Below are positions 49,395-61,100 of a DNA stretch of 64,000 nt, piece after piece. A program made the position numbers and the translations under genes. The stretch lies in the NCBI RefSeq assembly GCF_003144195.1, contig NW_020290043.1:1-64000 (forward strand). Direction: 5' to 3'. This DNA comes from Ceraceosorus guamensis (taxonomy: Eukaryota > Basidiomycota > Exobasidiomycetes > Ceraceosorales > Ceraceosoraceae). The notes under the pieces are model-generated. The model saw only the letters and a program-made list of their open reading frames with translations, searched no databases and had not been told where the DNA came from. Every line of letters begins with the position of its first letter. Position 1 is the stretch's first letter.

Positions 49395-50339
49395 CTCGGT
49401 AGCGCACCGCCGCGAAGAACTCAGCGCGCGTGACTGACGTAGGTGTATTGGGATGTATTGAGCTGCGTCTTGCGTGAACTTTCGAATGAAGATGCTAGAC
49501 GTTTGAGTAGTGGTATGTCCACAAGGCTGCTGAATCGCACACCAGAGATGATCAGCAGGCGGATGCGAGCAGAGGGTGCAGCCAGGTAGCAGCGCCAAGT
49601 CACAGATCGAGAGGCTTTTCTGAACGCCTTGGGACGTCAGACAGAATTGGGCCGAGGTGTCAAATGGTAACAAGCGGTCATAGCCAAGAGCGTGATGAGT
49701 CTTGAGTGGTTGGTGTCCTGAACACGATGGTGCACTTTGACCAAGCGCGCAACAAGCTTGCAAGCCCTGCGCTGATCAACGGGAAAATGCGATGGCGCAA
49801 GGTAGGTCACGTGCAAAGACCAACACCTGCATGCATGCGGGGATGAGCATCACTGATCACGAATCACGAATCACGAATCAAGAATCGAGCGTCACAAGCA
49901 GCCACTTCGTCAGGCACCTCGATCACGCAACCAAGAAATGTTGAATCACGGAGCAAGCACAAGAAAGTCGAGGACCGGTACCAAACCTTGCTAATGTGTG
50001 CCACCGGAGACTTGCAGCTCGTCTTTTCTGCGTGAAGCTCGAAGGCTTGAATTCGAAACGGCTGCCTCTTTTGTGTCTGACGCGCTCGTCAAGCGCGGGC
50101 CCGCCACGCGGAGAGTCGCAGATTCGAGAAGACGTGCAGGTGTGCTGCTATTGCTGAGCAGGATTCGTCTGATCCTGTCGGACCGGCAAAGACAACATTG
50201 GCGTGATTTTTGAACCTGTTAGACATCGAGACAGCGGGCCTCTGACACTCTGTGCTGAGCACGATACGGAGTAGAGATTTATCGCGAATGCATTCATCCA
50301 CATGTGTCCTGCTTCTGACTCTCCTATCCGAAGGACCGC
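49395..50339. other. Intergenic: TLG1 promoter and FKBP 3' side
   Basis: About 945 bases. The clearest object is the tandem CACGAAT array at 49855-49889. Frames through the region match nothing I know. Confidence 0.5.
49855..49889. repeat. Tandem ATCACGA motif array
   Basis: Three to four consecutive ATCACGA units followed by an ATCAAGA variant. It is the longest copy of the dispersed CACGAATCACGAAT intergenic motif in this window. Confidence 0.8.
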
Positions 50340-51419
50340 CTACAGCTCCTCGTGAACTAGCGCAGCAGGCTCATCGTCCCCATTCAAAGCTTCCTTGACC
50401 ACAGCCTCGACACTGCCTTCCGAGTCTTCTCCGCTGACCACTTTGCCAGCTGCCTTGGCTGCTTTGCCAGCAGCAGCAGCCATACCAGCCTTAACCGAAT
50501 CGGCAATCGAACTTTTGTCGGCAGCTGCTCGTCTCGCATCTGCGCCTGGGCCCTCGATTCCGATGAGCTCAACTTCGAAATAAGAGAAGGGGAAGAAAGA
50601 AAGCGCACAGGGGTGAGTGTATGCTCGGATCGAATGAGTCGGCTGATTGCGCGTGCCTGCACATGCTCACCGTCGAAGACCAACGTGGCTCCTCCTGGGA
50701 TTGTCCCTCCAGCTCCGCGCTCTCCATAGCCAAGCTCAGGCGGAATTTGCAGCTTGCGCTTCTCTCCAATGCACATGCCTAGTAATCCTCGATCCCAACT
50801 ATGTCAAGCGTCAAGAAAAGATGGCCCTCGTTGTCAGCTCGACGAGCTCGCCCTCATGCATTTGAGATGCCATCTTGCCTCACCCTCCAATCACTTGACC
50901 AACACCGATCGTGAATGTCTGCAAGATGCAGGAGGCAGCAGATTAGCGCAGGCTGACTCATACCACGCCAGCTTCGCCTGTGCTCACGAATGGCTCTCCC
51001 CGGGGGATCGAAGAGTCGAATTCTTTACCATTCCAAAGCTTGCCAGTGTAGTGCCTGCAACGCAATGAAGCATTGATGTCAGAGATGTGAAGGGCCACAT
51101 GCCAACTCCTCGCGCTGCTCAGCAAATCGTCGTCCCGAGTGAGATTGTAGCCCACACCTCCTCCCTCCTCTTGAGCCCCGTGTCCGAGCTCGACAGCCAG
51201 ACTGCCTCCTCTCCGCGCAGCAGCGTCGTGTGTCTTCCTGCGAGCATCGACAACTCACATGCTAAGCTTATCACCGTTCTCCGACTTGATGCTGCACTCT
51301 GCAGGCTTGTGCTTGACGCCGACTTGAAGTTCTTTGGGAGGATCTTTGGCGAGCACGGAGCCCGAAGTGAGCGCGAGAAGCGCTACGGCGCCTAGAGCGA
51401 GAGCACGCGTGTTGAACAT
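50340..51419 (-). CDS. FKBP-type peptidyl-prolyl isomerase, secretory pathway (FKB2-like)
   Basis: Exons 51259-51419, 50988-51054, 50884-50918, 50671-50798 and 50340-50572, giving 207 residues. The signal peptide is [19 protein letters not shown] (cleavage near 24-25). The FKBP domain (about 30-142) has [16 protein letters not shown], then [36 protein letters not shown] and ATLVFDVELIGI. A C-terminal extension of about 65 residues is Ala/Lys-rich and ends LVHEEL, an HDEL-like ER retrieval signal. FKBPs speed cis-trans isomerisation at proline during folding and bind FK506. The WDRG (rather than WDQG) is a mild change. Exon 3 is 35 nt. The gene is divergent from MLH1. Confidence 0.92.
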
Positions 51420-52078
51420 TTTTGGGGATGAGAGCAGCTGTGAGGCCCAGGCAGTGTCAATCTAGGATGGTCTGAGGTGAAAGGGCAAACTGAGCTCGCT
51501 CGTTGTTACTGTGAGATCTGCTGGTTGGATGATGTTCACGAAGATGATGGTTTGTGCATGCGTGATCCAAATACGTGCGAAGTCAAGTTTGGAGTGCCAC
51601 GTATGCCGCACACTCACGTGAGCCTCAGGGCGCGCTATATGCAAAGCGCGTGCTCCACAACTGCGCAAATACTTTGACTCCTCGCAATCGAGATTGACGC
51701 GTCTTGACGGATAATCAAAATCAAAATCTTGAATTGAATCAAGAGCACATGAACGCTTGGACTCTAAACCACACCTCTCGCCTTGCAGTCAAGACTTGAT
51801 GCCACCTACCGTCAATGCTGTCGAAGCAGTCAGCTACATAAATTGGCAGTGTCAAGCGTCGTCGCACGGCATCTCCATTGCTCTAGATTCATATCGACCA
51901 AGCACGCCACATTGCTGAAAAGAAGCCGTCCCCTTTGTGGACGGCAGAGGACAGAAGCGCATGCAGCCAGACAGCTCCGTTTCCAAATGGAGGTCAGGGT
52001 AGGATCCCGCGCTTAGAGCAGAAACACAGCACATCACGCCTCCTGATCGCACCGCTTCACCCGGACAATCTTGCACAG
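51420..52078. promoter_or_regulatory. Divergent promoter FKBP/MLH1
   Basis: About 660 bases between divergent starts, AT-richer at about 51690-51760. The open frame of MLH1 continues upstream of its first ATG but has no conserved residues there, so the ATG at 52079 is kept. Confidence 0.5.
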
Positions 52079-55000
52079 ATGCAGCCGCAGTCGGCTGATC
52101 CAGCGAGCTCAAGCTCGACATCCCATGCGGGGCCTGACGATGTCTTTGTCGATGTCCCACTCAAGCCCATCGTCCGCCTAGAAGAGAGCGTGGTCAATCG
52201 GATCGCGGCAGGCGAGATCATCCATCGGCCGAGCAATGCCCTCAAAGAGCTCATTGAGAACAGTCTAGATGCAGGCTCGAGGCTGATCCGCATCACGCTC
52301 AAGGAAGGAGGGATGAAGCTGCTACAAATCCAAGACGATGGTTGTGGTATCCGACCTCAAGACTTGCCGCTTCTCGCTGAACGATTCGCCACTTCAAAAC
52401 TCCGAGATTTTGCGGATCTATCCGAGATGACGACTTTTGGGTTCAGAGGCGAAGCGCTGGCTAGTATCAGCTATGTGAGCGCATCTATGCGCGTAGTGAG
52501 CAAAACGAGAGACTCGGATTGCGCGTACGGAGCTTCTTATGCCAATGGCGGGTTGGTCCCGCCCAAACCGGGCCAGAGCTCTGCGCCGAAACCTTGCGCT
52601 GGAACGAACGGGACACTCATCACTGCTGAAGACCTCTTCTACAACGTCCCTCAACGCAAGAGAGCTCTAAAGAGTGCAGCCGAAGAGTACAACCGAGCGC
52701 TCGATGTGGCTGCTCGGTATGCCGTACACTATGGAGGTCGAGGCGTGGGCTTCGTCTGCAAGAAGGTGAGCACAGTCTAGCGCGAGGCCATCACGTCCAT
52801 TTGGCATGTTTGCAACTGCGCAGGCGCTGACCGTGTAGCTGCCCTCTGCTCGCTCACAGGCTTCCTCAAACGCCGCAGACTTGAGCGTTTCATCCTCTCC
52901 TTCTACTACAACGCTGGATGTGATAAGGACACTGCACGGTAGCTCCGTCTCGCGCGAGCTAGTGCAGCTGAAGCTCAGCCAACATCCTGAGCTCAAGTTC
53001 ACCGTTGAAGGATACATCAGCGGTGCGAATTGGAGTGCCAAGCGGACCACCTTTCTCTGCTTTATCAATCGTGAGCGCGCTTTGCCATTCCGTTGACTGC
53101 AGCTCAAAGCCGTACCGCAGCGCTGCTGAGCGAGCACTTTGCCCTTGCTCCCTCAAAGATCGCTCAGTGGACTGTCCAGCACTCAAACGCTCTTTTGAAG
53201 CGCTATATGCCGCGTACCTCCCCAAAGGTGGGCACCCATGGATCTACGTAAGCTTGGAGATCCAGCCTGATCAAGTGGACGTCAACGTGCATCCGACAAA
53301 GCGAGAAGTCAGTTATAGCATCAGATCGCAGCCGAGCAGGTCAGACTGATCTTGCAATTTCTTGAAGCAGGTTCACTTCCTGAACGAGGACGAGATTGTG
53401 GAAGAGGTGTGCTCGCTGGCACAAGAGGTTTTGGGAGGAGCTAATGCTAGCAGAAGTTTCCAGTTCAGTGTAAGCTTCGCTTAGGGTTCGAGGATGGAGG
53501 TCGCGATCAGTTTGCTGACGTGCGGGGTCGGCTGCGGTTCTAGCAAGCGCTGCTTTCTGGTGCAAGCGATGCTGATCAGCCGCGAGCAGCGGTATCCCAT
53601 GCTACTTCAGATGGTGCGTGCCTTTGGCTCTGGTGCTCTAGACAAAAGACGCATGTATTCTCACACAATCAGCTCGTTCACCCAGCAGACAATGCCACGC
53701 CCGCGGTGACGCAACGAAACAGACCTCCCCAGCACATGATACGGACCGACAATTCCGATCAGAATTTGTTGGGCATGGGCTTCACCCAAACGCTCTCTTC
53801 ACAGGCACCGGGCGAGGTCGATAGCTCGCCCGAGGAGGATGCCCCTGCACAAAACGACGCGTCGGCTGGTGGCTACAGACCTGTTGACGTACGACAAAGC
53901 GTCAGAAAAGCCCCTCAGGCTGTGGCCGAGAGCGAATGCTCTTTGACCAGTGTGCGCGAGCTGCGCGCCCAGACTGTCAAGGGCAGACACGTTGGTGAGT
54001 GACGTTCCTTTGATAGAGGTGTTTGAGCGGATAAAGACCAGCTGATTCCTTCACCCACGTGCCGAGCTTTCAGCTCTCACTGAAGTACTGAAGAATCACA
54101 CCTTTGTCGGCGTGGTCGATCCGGCTATGGCCCTCACACTCATACAGCACGAGACCAAGCTTTACCTGATCAATCATGCAGCAATCATGTGAGTTTCACC
54201 TTCGGCCTCGGCCCGTGCAAAGCCGCTTGGTCGTGGCAAGCATCTTAAACCTCGTTCCACCTCTATAACAATCTAGCGAGGAATTTGCGTATCAGCTTGT
54301 CATGCGTCAATTCGGAAGCTTTGCGACACTAAAGCTCGACCCACCACCCGACATTAGGAGATTGATTCGGATTGCAGCAGATCTTGAACCGGATATCGAG
54401 GAAGCTGGGATGTCCATCGACGAGATCGTCGAGGTGCGTACAAGCTGGATGAGGTTGCTCGCGTCTCTCTGCAAACTCACTTCGCTGCCACTTCCTTTCG
54501 CGCAATGCAGCGAGTCATGACGATCTTGATCGACAGAGCAGAGATGCTCGAAGAGTACTTCTCAATCCGCATCGATACTGGAGATGCTACGCTGAGAAGT
54601 ATCCCTGCGCTCCTTCCTGGTCAGGCCAGCATGCCGCTGGAACGACTGCCCACCTTGTTGCTGCGTCTTGGGCCTCAGATAGACTGGGAGGACGAAAAAG
54701 GCTGCTTCGAGAGCATCGCGCGAGAGATTGCTTTTGCCCACGTACCCTTTTGCGCCGGATCGGCGGATCATGGCAAGAATACATCGAATACGCCCAGGAG
54801 AGACACGCAGATCGACGAGGCCCAAGTAGAGGCGGAGCGCGCACTGGCTGCGAAGCAAGCCAAAGATGTTTTTGATGTACATCACGTGTGGATGGCAGCA
54901 ATCAAGCGCACGCCGTTCAATGCGCCCAAATCGGTGAGGAGATGTGGCACTACATCACATGACGTTGCACTGCACTGCCACTCATCCTCGAGGCCTATTC

Positions 55001-55161
55001 CCTCTTCAAATTCGCTTTGCAGCTTCTGGATCGCGATGTGGTGCAAGTTGCCAACTTGCCAGATCTATGTAAGCTCGTGCCATTGTCCCCATGCACAGTG
55101 CTTCGCGGCTGATTACAAGAATATGACACTTTTCGCAGATCGTGTCTTCGAAAGGTGCTAG
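52079..55161 (+). CDS. MLH1: DNA mismatch repair protein MLH1
   Basis: Eleven exons: 52079-52765, 52860-53070, 53159-53307, 53371-53469, 53544-53613, 53686-53994, 54074-54188, 54277-54433, 54511-54933, 55023-55068 and 55139-55161, giving 762 residues. The GHKL ATPase motifs are clear: ELIENSLDAG (catalytic Glu and Asn near 60-61), DDGCGIRP (87-94), FATSKL (103-108) and GFRGEALASI (121-130). The middle has VDVNVHPTKREVHFL and HMIRTDNSDQ. The C-terminal dimerisation part has HTFVGVVD and ends VFERC, the invariant MLH1 terminus. MLH1 pairs with PMS1 to nick DNA after MutS finds a mismatch, and acts in meiosis. Exons 3 and 6 use acceptors fixed by frame, downstream of nearer AGs, and intron 3 has a GTCAGT donor. 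Confidence 0.97.
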
Positions 55162-55536
55162 AGGGATATATCGGTCTCTGCAGGTCGGATGAGAAAGACC
55201 GTGAACATCGAGCTTTGCAGCTGATGTGAGCCCAGAGACAGAGGGGCGACTAACAACGACAATCTGGGTCATCAACGAGTCTGAAGGGTGTAAAAGCTGT
55301 ATCATGTATCATAAGTCGAAGTATCTGAAATAATTGTCTTCTCGACGCGGTCGAGAAACGAATTGCTCCGAGGACCAGAGCGAGAATAACGAGCCATGCG
55401 CGATGCGCCCACTTCCCATCCGCTGGATCAAGCTTCATATTGGCTGACATAGAGAATGCTTCTTATTTGTTCGCTTGTCGTGCCCATCAAGAATGGATTC
55501 AGGGGGGACGCCGAGGACTTGCTCCCGAAATGCCAC
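55162..55536. other. Convergent intergenic MLH1/CCCH gene
   Basis: 375 bases between two stop codons. No feature beyond presumed 3' UTRs. Confidence 0.5.
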
Positions 55537-58162
55537 TTAGGCGTGGTAGAGCATCTTGGTCTTTGGGGCTGCACCGGCGGACGTAGACGATGTAGAGGAT
55601 AGACGAAGACTTTCGTTGAAGTCACTGATCCAGGAAAAATCCGACGAAGATGTCAGCTCGCGGCGACGATCTTCGGGTAGAGTTGGCTCAGGTGTGCCTT
55701 GGAATGTCGTCGTCGAAGACAGAGGTCCCTTCCACAAGTTGGCCGCACCGCTGCTGTCGGGGTATGGAGTGGAAGAGCTTCGACGCCGGAGGAAGTCTTG
55801 TGCAGACAGACGTTCACCACTTGACGCTCTAGAGGAATGTTGCTGACCGCTGTGAAGATTCAGATGACTGAAGCTGGGGTCGATGACAGCGCTCTGGCCA
55901 AAATCCATGGCTTTCTGAAGAGACTTGCTGCTGATCGGAGCCGACCTTGCATGGGGCAAAGTAGCCGAGGATGGCCACGCATGGGTTTCGAGCATGTTCG
56001 AACGCTCGGTGACCTTGCCAGGAGAAAGTCCCACTCGGGCAAGCAGAGGCGCGCCGCTGCGAGGCATATCAGTGGCTGGCTGGGTCGCGGCAGCGCTTGC
56101 AGCCGTAGTCTATCAAACATGCAGGAGTCATGAGCCAAGTCCAATCTCTTGAAGAGCTGATACACGCATTGAAAATCCAATGCAGACTTACATGAATGAA
56201 GCAGCATCGCTTGGCGTACGGACACGTGCTGAGAAAGATCAGAACGAAAGCTTGATCAGGCACAGAGGCTCAGTTCCGCATCAGTCTCATTCCTGCGTAC
56301 CCAAATCTTTCGAAGGTTCTATGTTGGAGAAGGAAGGTCTCGATCAGTACCATGGGACTCACACCCGCCGCCTATTTGTTGCGCCTAAACGACGTACCTG
56401 CACGGCTCTGTCGTTAGCAGCGGACAATGGAGGAAAACTTCGCTTTAGCACGCTTTGCAGCTAAGCCGGATGCGTTATGCTCCTCACCGGTCTTGTACTG
56501 TGGAAGCGAGTGGCAGAAGTGATGATGTCAGCACGCGAAGATAGTCTAGGCGCTCGCGACTGACCTTTGCGTGTCGTTCAATTGGTCTCAACTCATGGGG
56601 ACCGTGAGCAAATTGACACTGTCGCCAGCGTTTCGGACGCTGTCAGCGGTAAGTATTCAGAAGCTGGTCTTTACCTCGCACCTTGCTGCATGAGACAAGA
56701 GGCAGAGAACGTCAGTGGAACGGCCATGAAGACTGGGAAGGTCTTGCAGTTGCACTCACTTGCCGTATCTGCAGTCCCCGCGCTCTTCCCAGCTTCGGCA
56801 CTGCGGCAAAGACATCGTCGAGCATGAGCCAGGGAAACGTCAAGCTACAGCAACAAGAGGCGTACCAGCTCGGTCTTGTACAGCTGACGGTAGCAAGGAG
56901 GTGGCATATCAGTCAAGACCAGGATGTAGACAACTGTGCACGCTTACCCCAAGTTTGCCTGCAGATTCGGAGTGGAGCGATTGTCAGCGCGCGCAATGGG
57001 CCGGAAAGGCGAGGCTCGACTGACGATTGTAAGGGCCTGGACCTCCATCTACTCTGCCGTTGTTGTGGGGCAGTCTTTGATTTGATAATGCCTGCGGATC
57101 AGCTTGTTCTTGCCAAATTTTGAGCAAGTGTAGATTTTCCAGTAATTGTTGGTGGTGCATCTGCTCGCTTTGCACTTTTTGGAGCGTCATCCAGGCAGCA
57201 GCTTCTTCAACGTGATCTTGCCTGACAAGAGGGCTTGGCGCTGAGACCGGAGATGACCATGCGTTGTGACCTGTGCTGTACTGGTTGCCGTCATCGGTGT
57301 AAAGGCCAAGGGCATTGTGGTTGAAATTTAAGCCGACCGTAGCAGCGCGGTCGTGTGCTGGCCTGGGTGCTAGAAGTCTGGGCACATCAGCATGGGATGC
57401 TGGGCTGAAAGACCTCGCGCCGATAGTATGGTCTATGAGCAAAGGATCAGGTGTCTGAGGACTGTCAGAAACCTGTACCGATGCCGACGCCGGGCTCTCT
57501 CTGCTGAGGTGCGGCAAAGAAGGCGAGGCGCCCAGACGGGCGTGAAATGCTGAACCGCTATTGAGTTGTGTCGCAGAGATGGGTGAGGCTCGTCGAGCGG
57601 GCTCAAATGTCACGCCTTGTTGTGCTGCTAGACGCAAAGGACTGATTGCTGGGCGTCGAGACGATGCTGAAACGGCGGTAGTATCCATTTGCGTGGCTTG
57701 CAGCGCTCCGAGACGTTCGATCGCTGCAGCTCTCGCGCAGACGAAGCTGGAAGGACTCGAAGTTCCGATGGTGGGATCTAGGTCGTCAAAGTGAGCTCCA
57801 GATGCGTCCGACCTGGCTTCCAGAACATCCTCTCCGAGGTAAGGCGATTTGCGGGGCTGGAAAGGAGGAGATGGAAGGTTGCGCCACTGTTCAGCATCGC
57901 CTCCGTCGGCTTGTGGCAAATCGCGGAACCACGTAGCGAAGTCGTATGTTGAGCTAGGCGAGTATGGTTGCGCGCTGTCAGGCAAACTATTGACTTCTGC
58001 GGCGCGACTGTCGAGAAGCTGATCCCGGGATACAGAGTGCTGTTGCGACTTGAAGAGATTTGGATCAAGATCGTACACTTCGCCAAGGGGACTGACTAAA
58101 GCCCCTTGTGGCTCCAAATACCAGCCAGGTCCGGCGTTTGAGGAATCTGAAGCTGCGGGCAT
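55537..58162 (-). CDS. Tandem CCCH zinc-finger protein, TIS11/tristetraprolin family (Zfs1/Cth-like)
   Basis: Eleven exons: 57025-58162, 56948-56958, 56866-56883, 56760-56800, 56682-56685, 56565-56618, 56488-56497, 56398-56407, 56301-56318, 56192-56228 and 55537-56109, giving 637 residues. A disordered N-terminal 375 residues precede the tandem fingers. The lead-in is RKLGLYKTEL. Finger 1 is C390, C399, C405, H409 (CRSWEERGDCRYGNKCQFAH); the second lead-in is YKTEP; finger 2 is C428, C437, C443, H447. Both have CX8CX5CX3H spacing and an 18-residue linker, exactly as in tristetraprolin. Such proteins bind UAUUUAU-type elements in 3' UTRs and speed mRNA decay in the cytoplasm. A Ser-rich tail follows (FLRRRSSSTPYP could be a phosphorylation site). 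The start ATG is the first in frame; an upstream exon is possible. Confidence 0.9.
56192..56958 (-). other. Micro-exon cluster encoding the tandem zinc fingers
   Basis: Nine consecutive internal exons of 11, 18, 41, 4, 54, 10, 10, 18 and 37 nt. They are separated by introns of 63-82 nt in most cases, with a longer one (about 116 nt) after the first 4-nt boundary region being possible. All have GT donors and AG acceptors. Only this set of joins gives two intact CCCH fingers with the canonical linker. Confidence 0.85.
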
Positions 58163-61100
58163 GTTGAGGCCAAAGGTCTCCCGAGGTGGCACAAAAATTG
58201 AGAGCGTGGTCCTGGGGGTACTTGCATGGAGAACAGCGCTGTCGTCTGTCTCCGGGGTCCTTTCTATAACTCAAGAGCCAAGACGATAGCGCTACTCATA
58301 CGTCTGCCGGGAAAAGTGGAAGTGCTGGCTTTTTGTGCAGAGGTTGCTGTCGTGCAGCGAATTGTGCGCTTTGAGATGACCAATTGCATTCGCAATCGAT
58401 AGTCAGTCAGCAGCGATAGACTGGCCTGATCTTGACAATCAAAAGCCAAACGTGTGATGCGGTACGCCTTCCGGCAGAATTGCGATGGCGCAAGAGCGCG
58501 GGCGCTGAAACCAATTGAGAGGGACCCGCTGCACCTTTGACTTGGGCGAGTCGCTGAATGTCTGCTATGTACATGCAGCAAGACGGTAGCTGGGTGTGGG
58601 TTGAGATGCTTGCTGGCTATCACACGATCTGCACCACTTGCTGTCGACGATAGGACAAGCAAGTTGAATCGCTGCTCTGCTGCTTGACGCTCCGAAGAAT
58701 AAGATACACAGCAAGAATTGGGTCGACGATGGTGTGGTCAGTGGTGGTCTGCCAAGAAAGTTGGACAATCTCAATGCTCCGCTTCTCCGAAGGGCAGAGC
58801 TGATCCGTCGGGCGCCGGGACTCGTTTCCGCCGTTGCTGAAGGTGAATGTCAGCCAGCAGTGTGCAGATGCTAGCTGCCCGAGTGGCGATCGAGGACGAT
58901 ATACTGCTGTAGCCCCGCTCCTCCGCGGGTTTTTCGAGATGTGCGTCTGTTCCACTAGTCTCACAGCCGATATCTTTATCGGCGAAGCGTGCAGCAAAGG
59001 GTGAGTTTGACAGAAGGCATGGTGCGAAGAGTGCGCGCCGGCGACGCTGTTGTTCTTCTGGCTGCTGAGGGTTGAGGTGAACAAGCAGATTGTGCCAAAC
59101 GCCACGAGCTCGTGCGATGCTATAGCAGCGTGTTGTGGTCCGTGATTCACGATTTCAGTTGCTTTGGCAGCAAGCAATTAGATTCACGCAGGGTGATTCA
59201 GCTGCAAAGTTTGGTGCAGCTGCGTGGGTGTCGAAGGATTGTGATTGGTCCGAGGATCCGCTGATGGCAACAAATATCCTCGATTCAAGTTCCAAGAGCG
59301 TCGCACGCTGCGTCGATCAGTCTTGATTTGAGGTAAGTCTGATGAACATGCGTCCACGCTGGCCTTGACATACTCGCTGCCCAACATATGCATCTGCTGG
59401 CTGCGCAGGGCCAATCACGAATCCTGCTGCGGCTATGCGCGCGCAAGAGCCTGCGCTACATATCGCGGAAGCACCTATACAGCCTGCTCCCCCTGCGCAA
59501 TCGACCTCCTTGCCGTCAGGCCCCTCCGTGCCAAGGCTGTGCTGCGCAGAATGAGGCAGCCTATACGTGTACTACTCGAAGTATGCGGTTCTCTGGTACG
59601 ATTGTAGGCTCCCGCCCTGCACATGCCCTGCTTCTTGCTTTTGATTCATGATTGCGGCGCGATCTCCATGCAAGCTGCCCTTCTTTGATGACGGCAAGCT
59701 TGCAACTGACGCACGCGTCCAGAGCTAGAGGATATCCATATATATAGCGCTTGATCTCCATGAGTTTCAGCACAGCCCTCCCCCGTGCAGCTAGGTTGAG
59801 ATTGCCGTAGGCGCGACCCGAGGTAAATATGAGTCAAAGTGGCCATGGTTGCTTTCATGCGCTCGATCGTAAATCTTTTCTCCAGCGCGTACAGCAGCGC
59901 TATACCAGTCACGAGCAGAAGGAGTAGCTGCTAGCTAGGTGTGACCGAGCACCCCTTGTGCGCGGGCTTTTCTCTGACATCCACGCAGAATGTCGTGAGT
60001 GACTGATGTTTGCTGCATGAGGATAAAGATCCGCAAGTGGGCGCAGCGCACATGGGACAAAGCGTTTTCATCGGCTTCACAACCTAGGGTCCTCAGTCGT
60101 GAGTGCTTTGGACTCGGAGATAAGCAGTCGTCGTCGCTGTTGCTGCAGCTCACCCAGCGTACAGGTCGAAGAGAGGAGGACTATATACTCCATTGTGACT
60201 ACGCGCATCCTTCTGTCAAGGACGCGATGAAAGGGAGTAGCGATGCTCCATGCATAGTCGAGCCGGTGCTGGGGGGGGGTCGGTCGAGCACGTCAGAGTT
60301 TGCTGATCACGTCACACTCGTGATCGAGTCTTGCGCTATGTTTCATTCTCCTATCCTGATTGCATTCATGCAACGTTTGTTTCAGCGTCTGCGCGAAAGA
60401 TACGGCCAAGGTTCAGCCCAAAGCAGATTTCGCATGCATCTTTTCGATCACGCTTGTTTAGGCATTGACTCACTTACATAGAAGAGACCACGCACGCTCA
60501 TATATGTGCGAATCGAGGGTCACGAATGAATGAAGACCAACCAATCACGAATCAAGTCGTGCCATTTGTTTCGTCGCTGCTGGGCGTCGATGTGGGTCTT
60601 GTGATCACAATTGCTGCTTGCATATTGACGTTGAGCAGCAGCACCGGCGACAAGACATGAGTGGTGTGCCCGGTTTGAGGTGTGTCATCAGAGCTATATA
60701 CAAGCCAAGCTAGGTTTCGCCGCGATGAGCTGTAGATGCTGGCGCTGATCCGCTATACGGACTGCGAGGGCTGAACAAAGTGCTATATAGCATGTGAGTG
60801 ATGTGAGTCTTGATCGAGTCCCATACCTGTTTAGAGTGTTATTCATGCGCGCGTCAGCTCGACAGACCATGGGCAAGTCTCTGCTGCCAGCAATTCGTGT
60901 AATAAGGAAGACACGGAGCCGCCAGATGACAGCCGCAAGCTGACATATACTGGCCCTCCAATATGAATCTGAATTAGAGCACGAATCGTCAACCACAATC
61001 TTGCATCTTGAAAGAGTGGCGGACTCGATCGGTCGACGGCTGCGTGGTTTATTGTTGCCCCGGGGCGGGTCATTTGCGATGAATGCTGCTGCACACAGCG

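Noticed and set aside
59999-60481. 160-codon plus-strand frame
   Set aside because: No family resemblance; contains a G-run and lies among repeat motifs.
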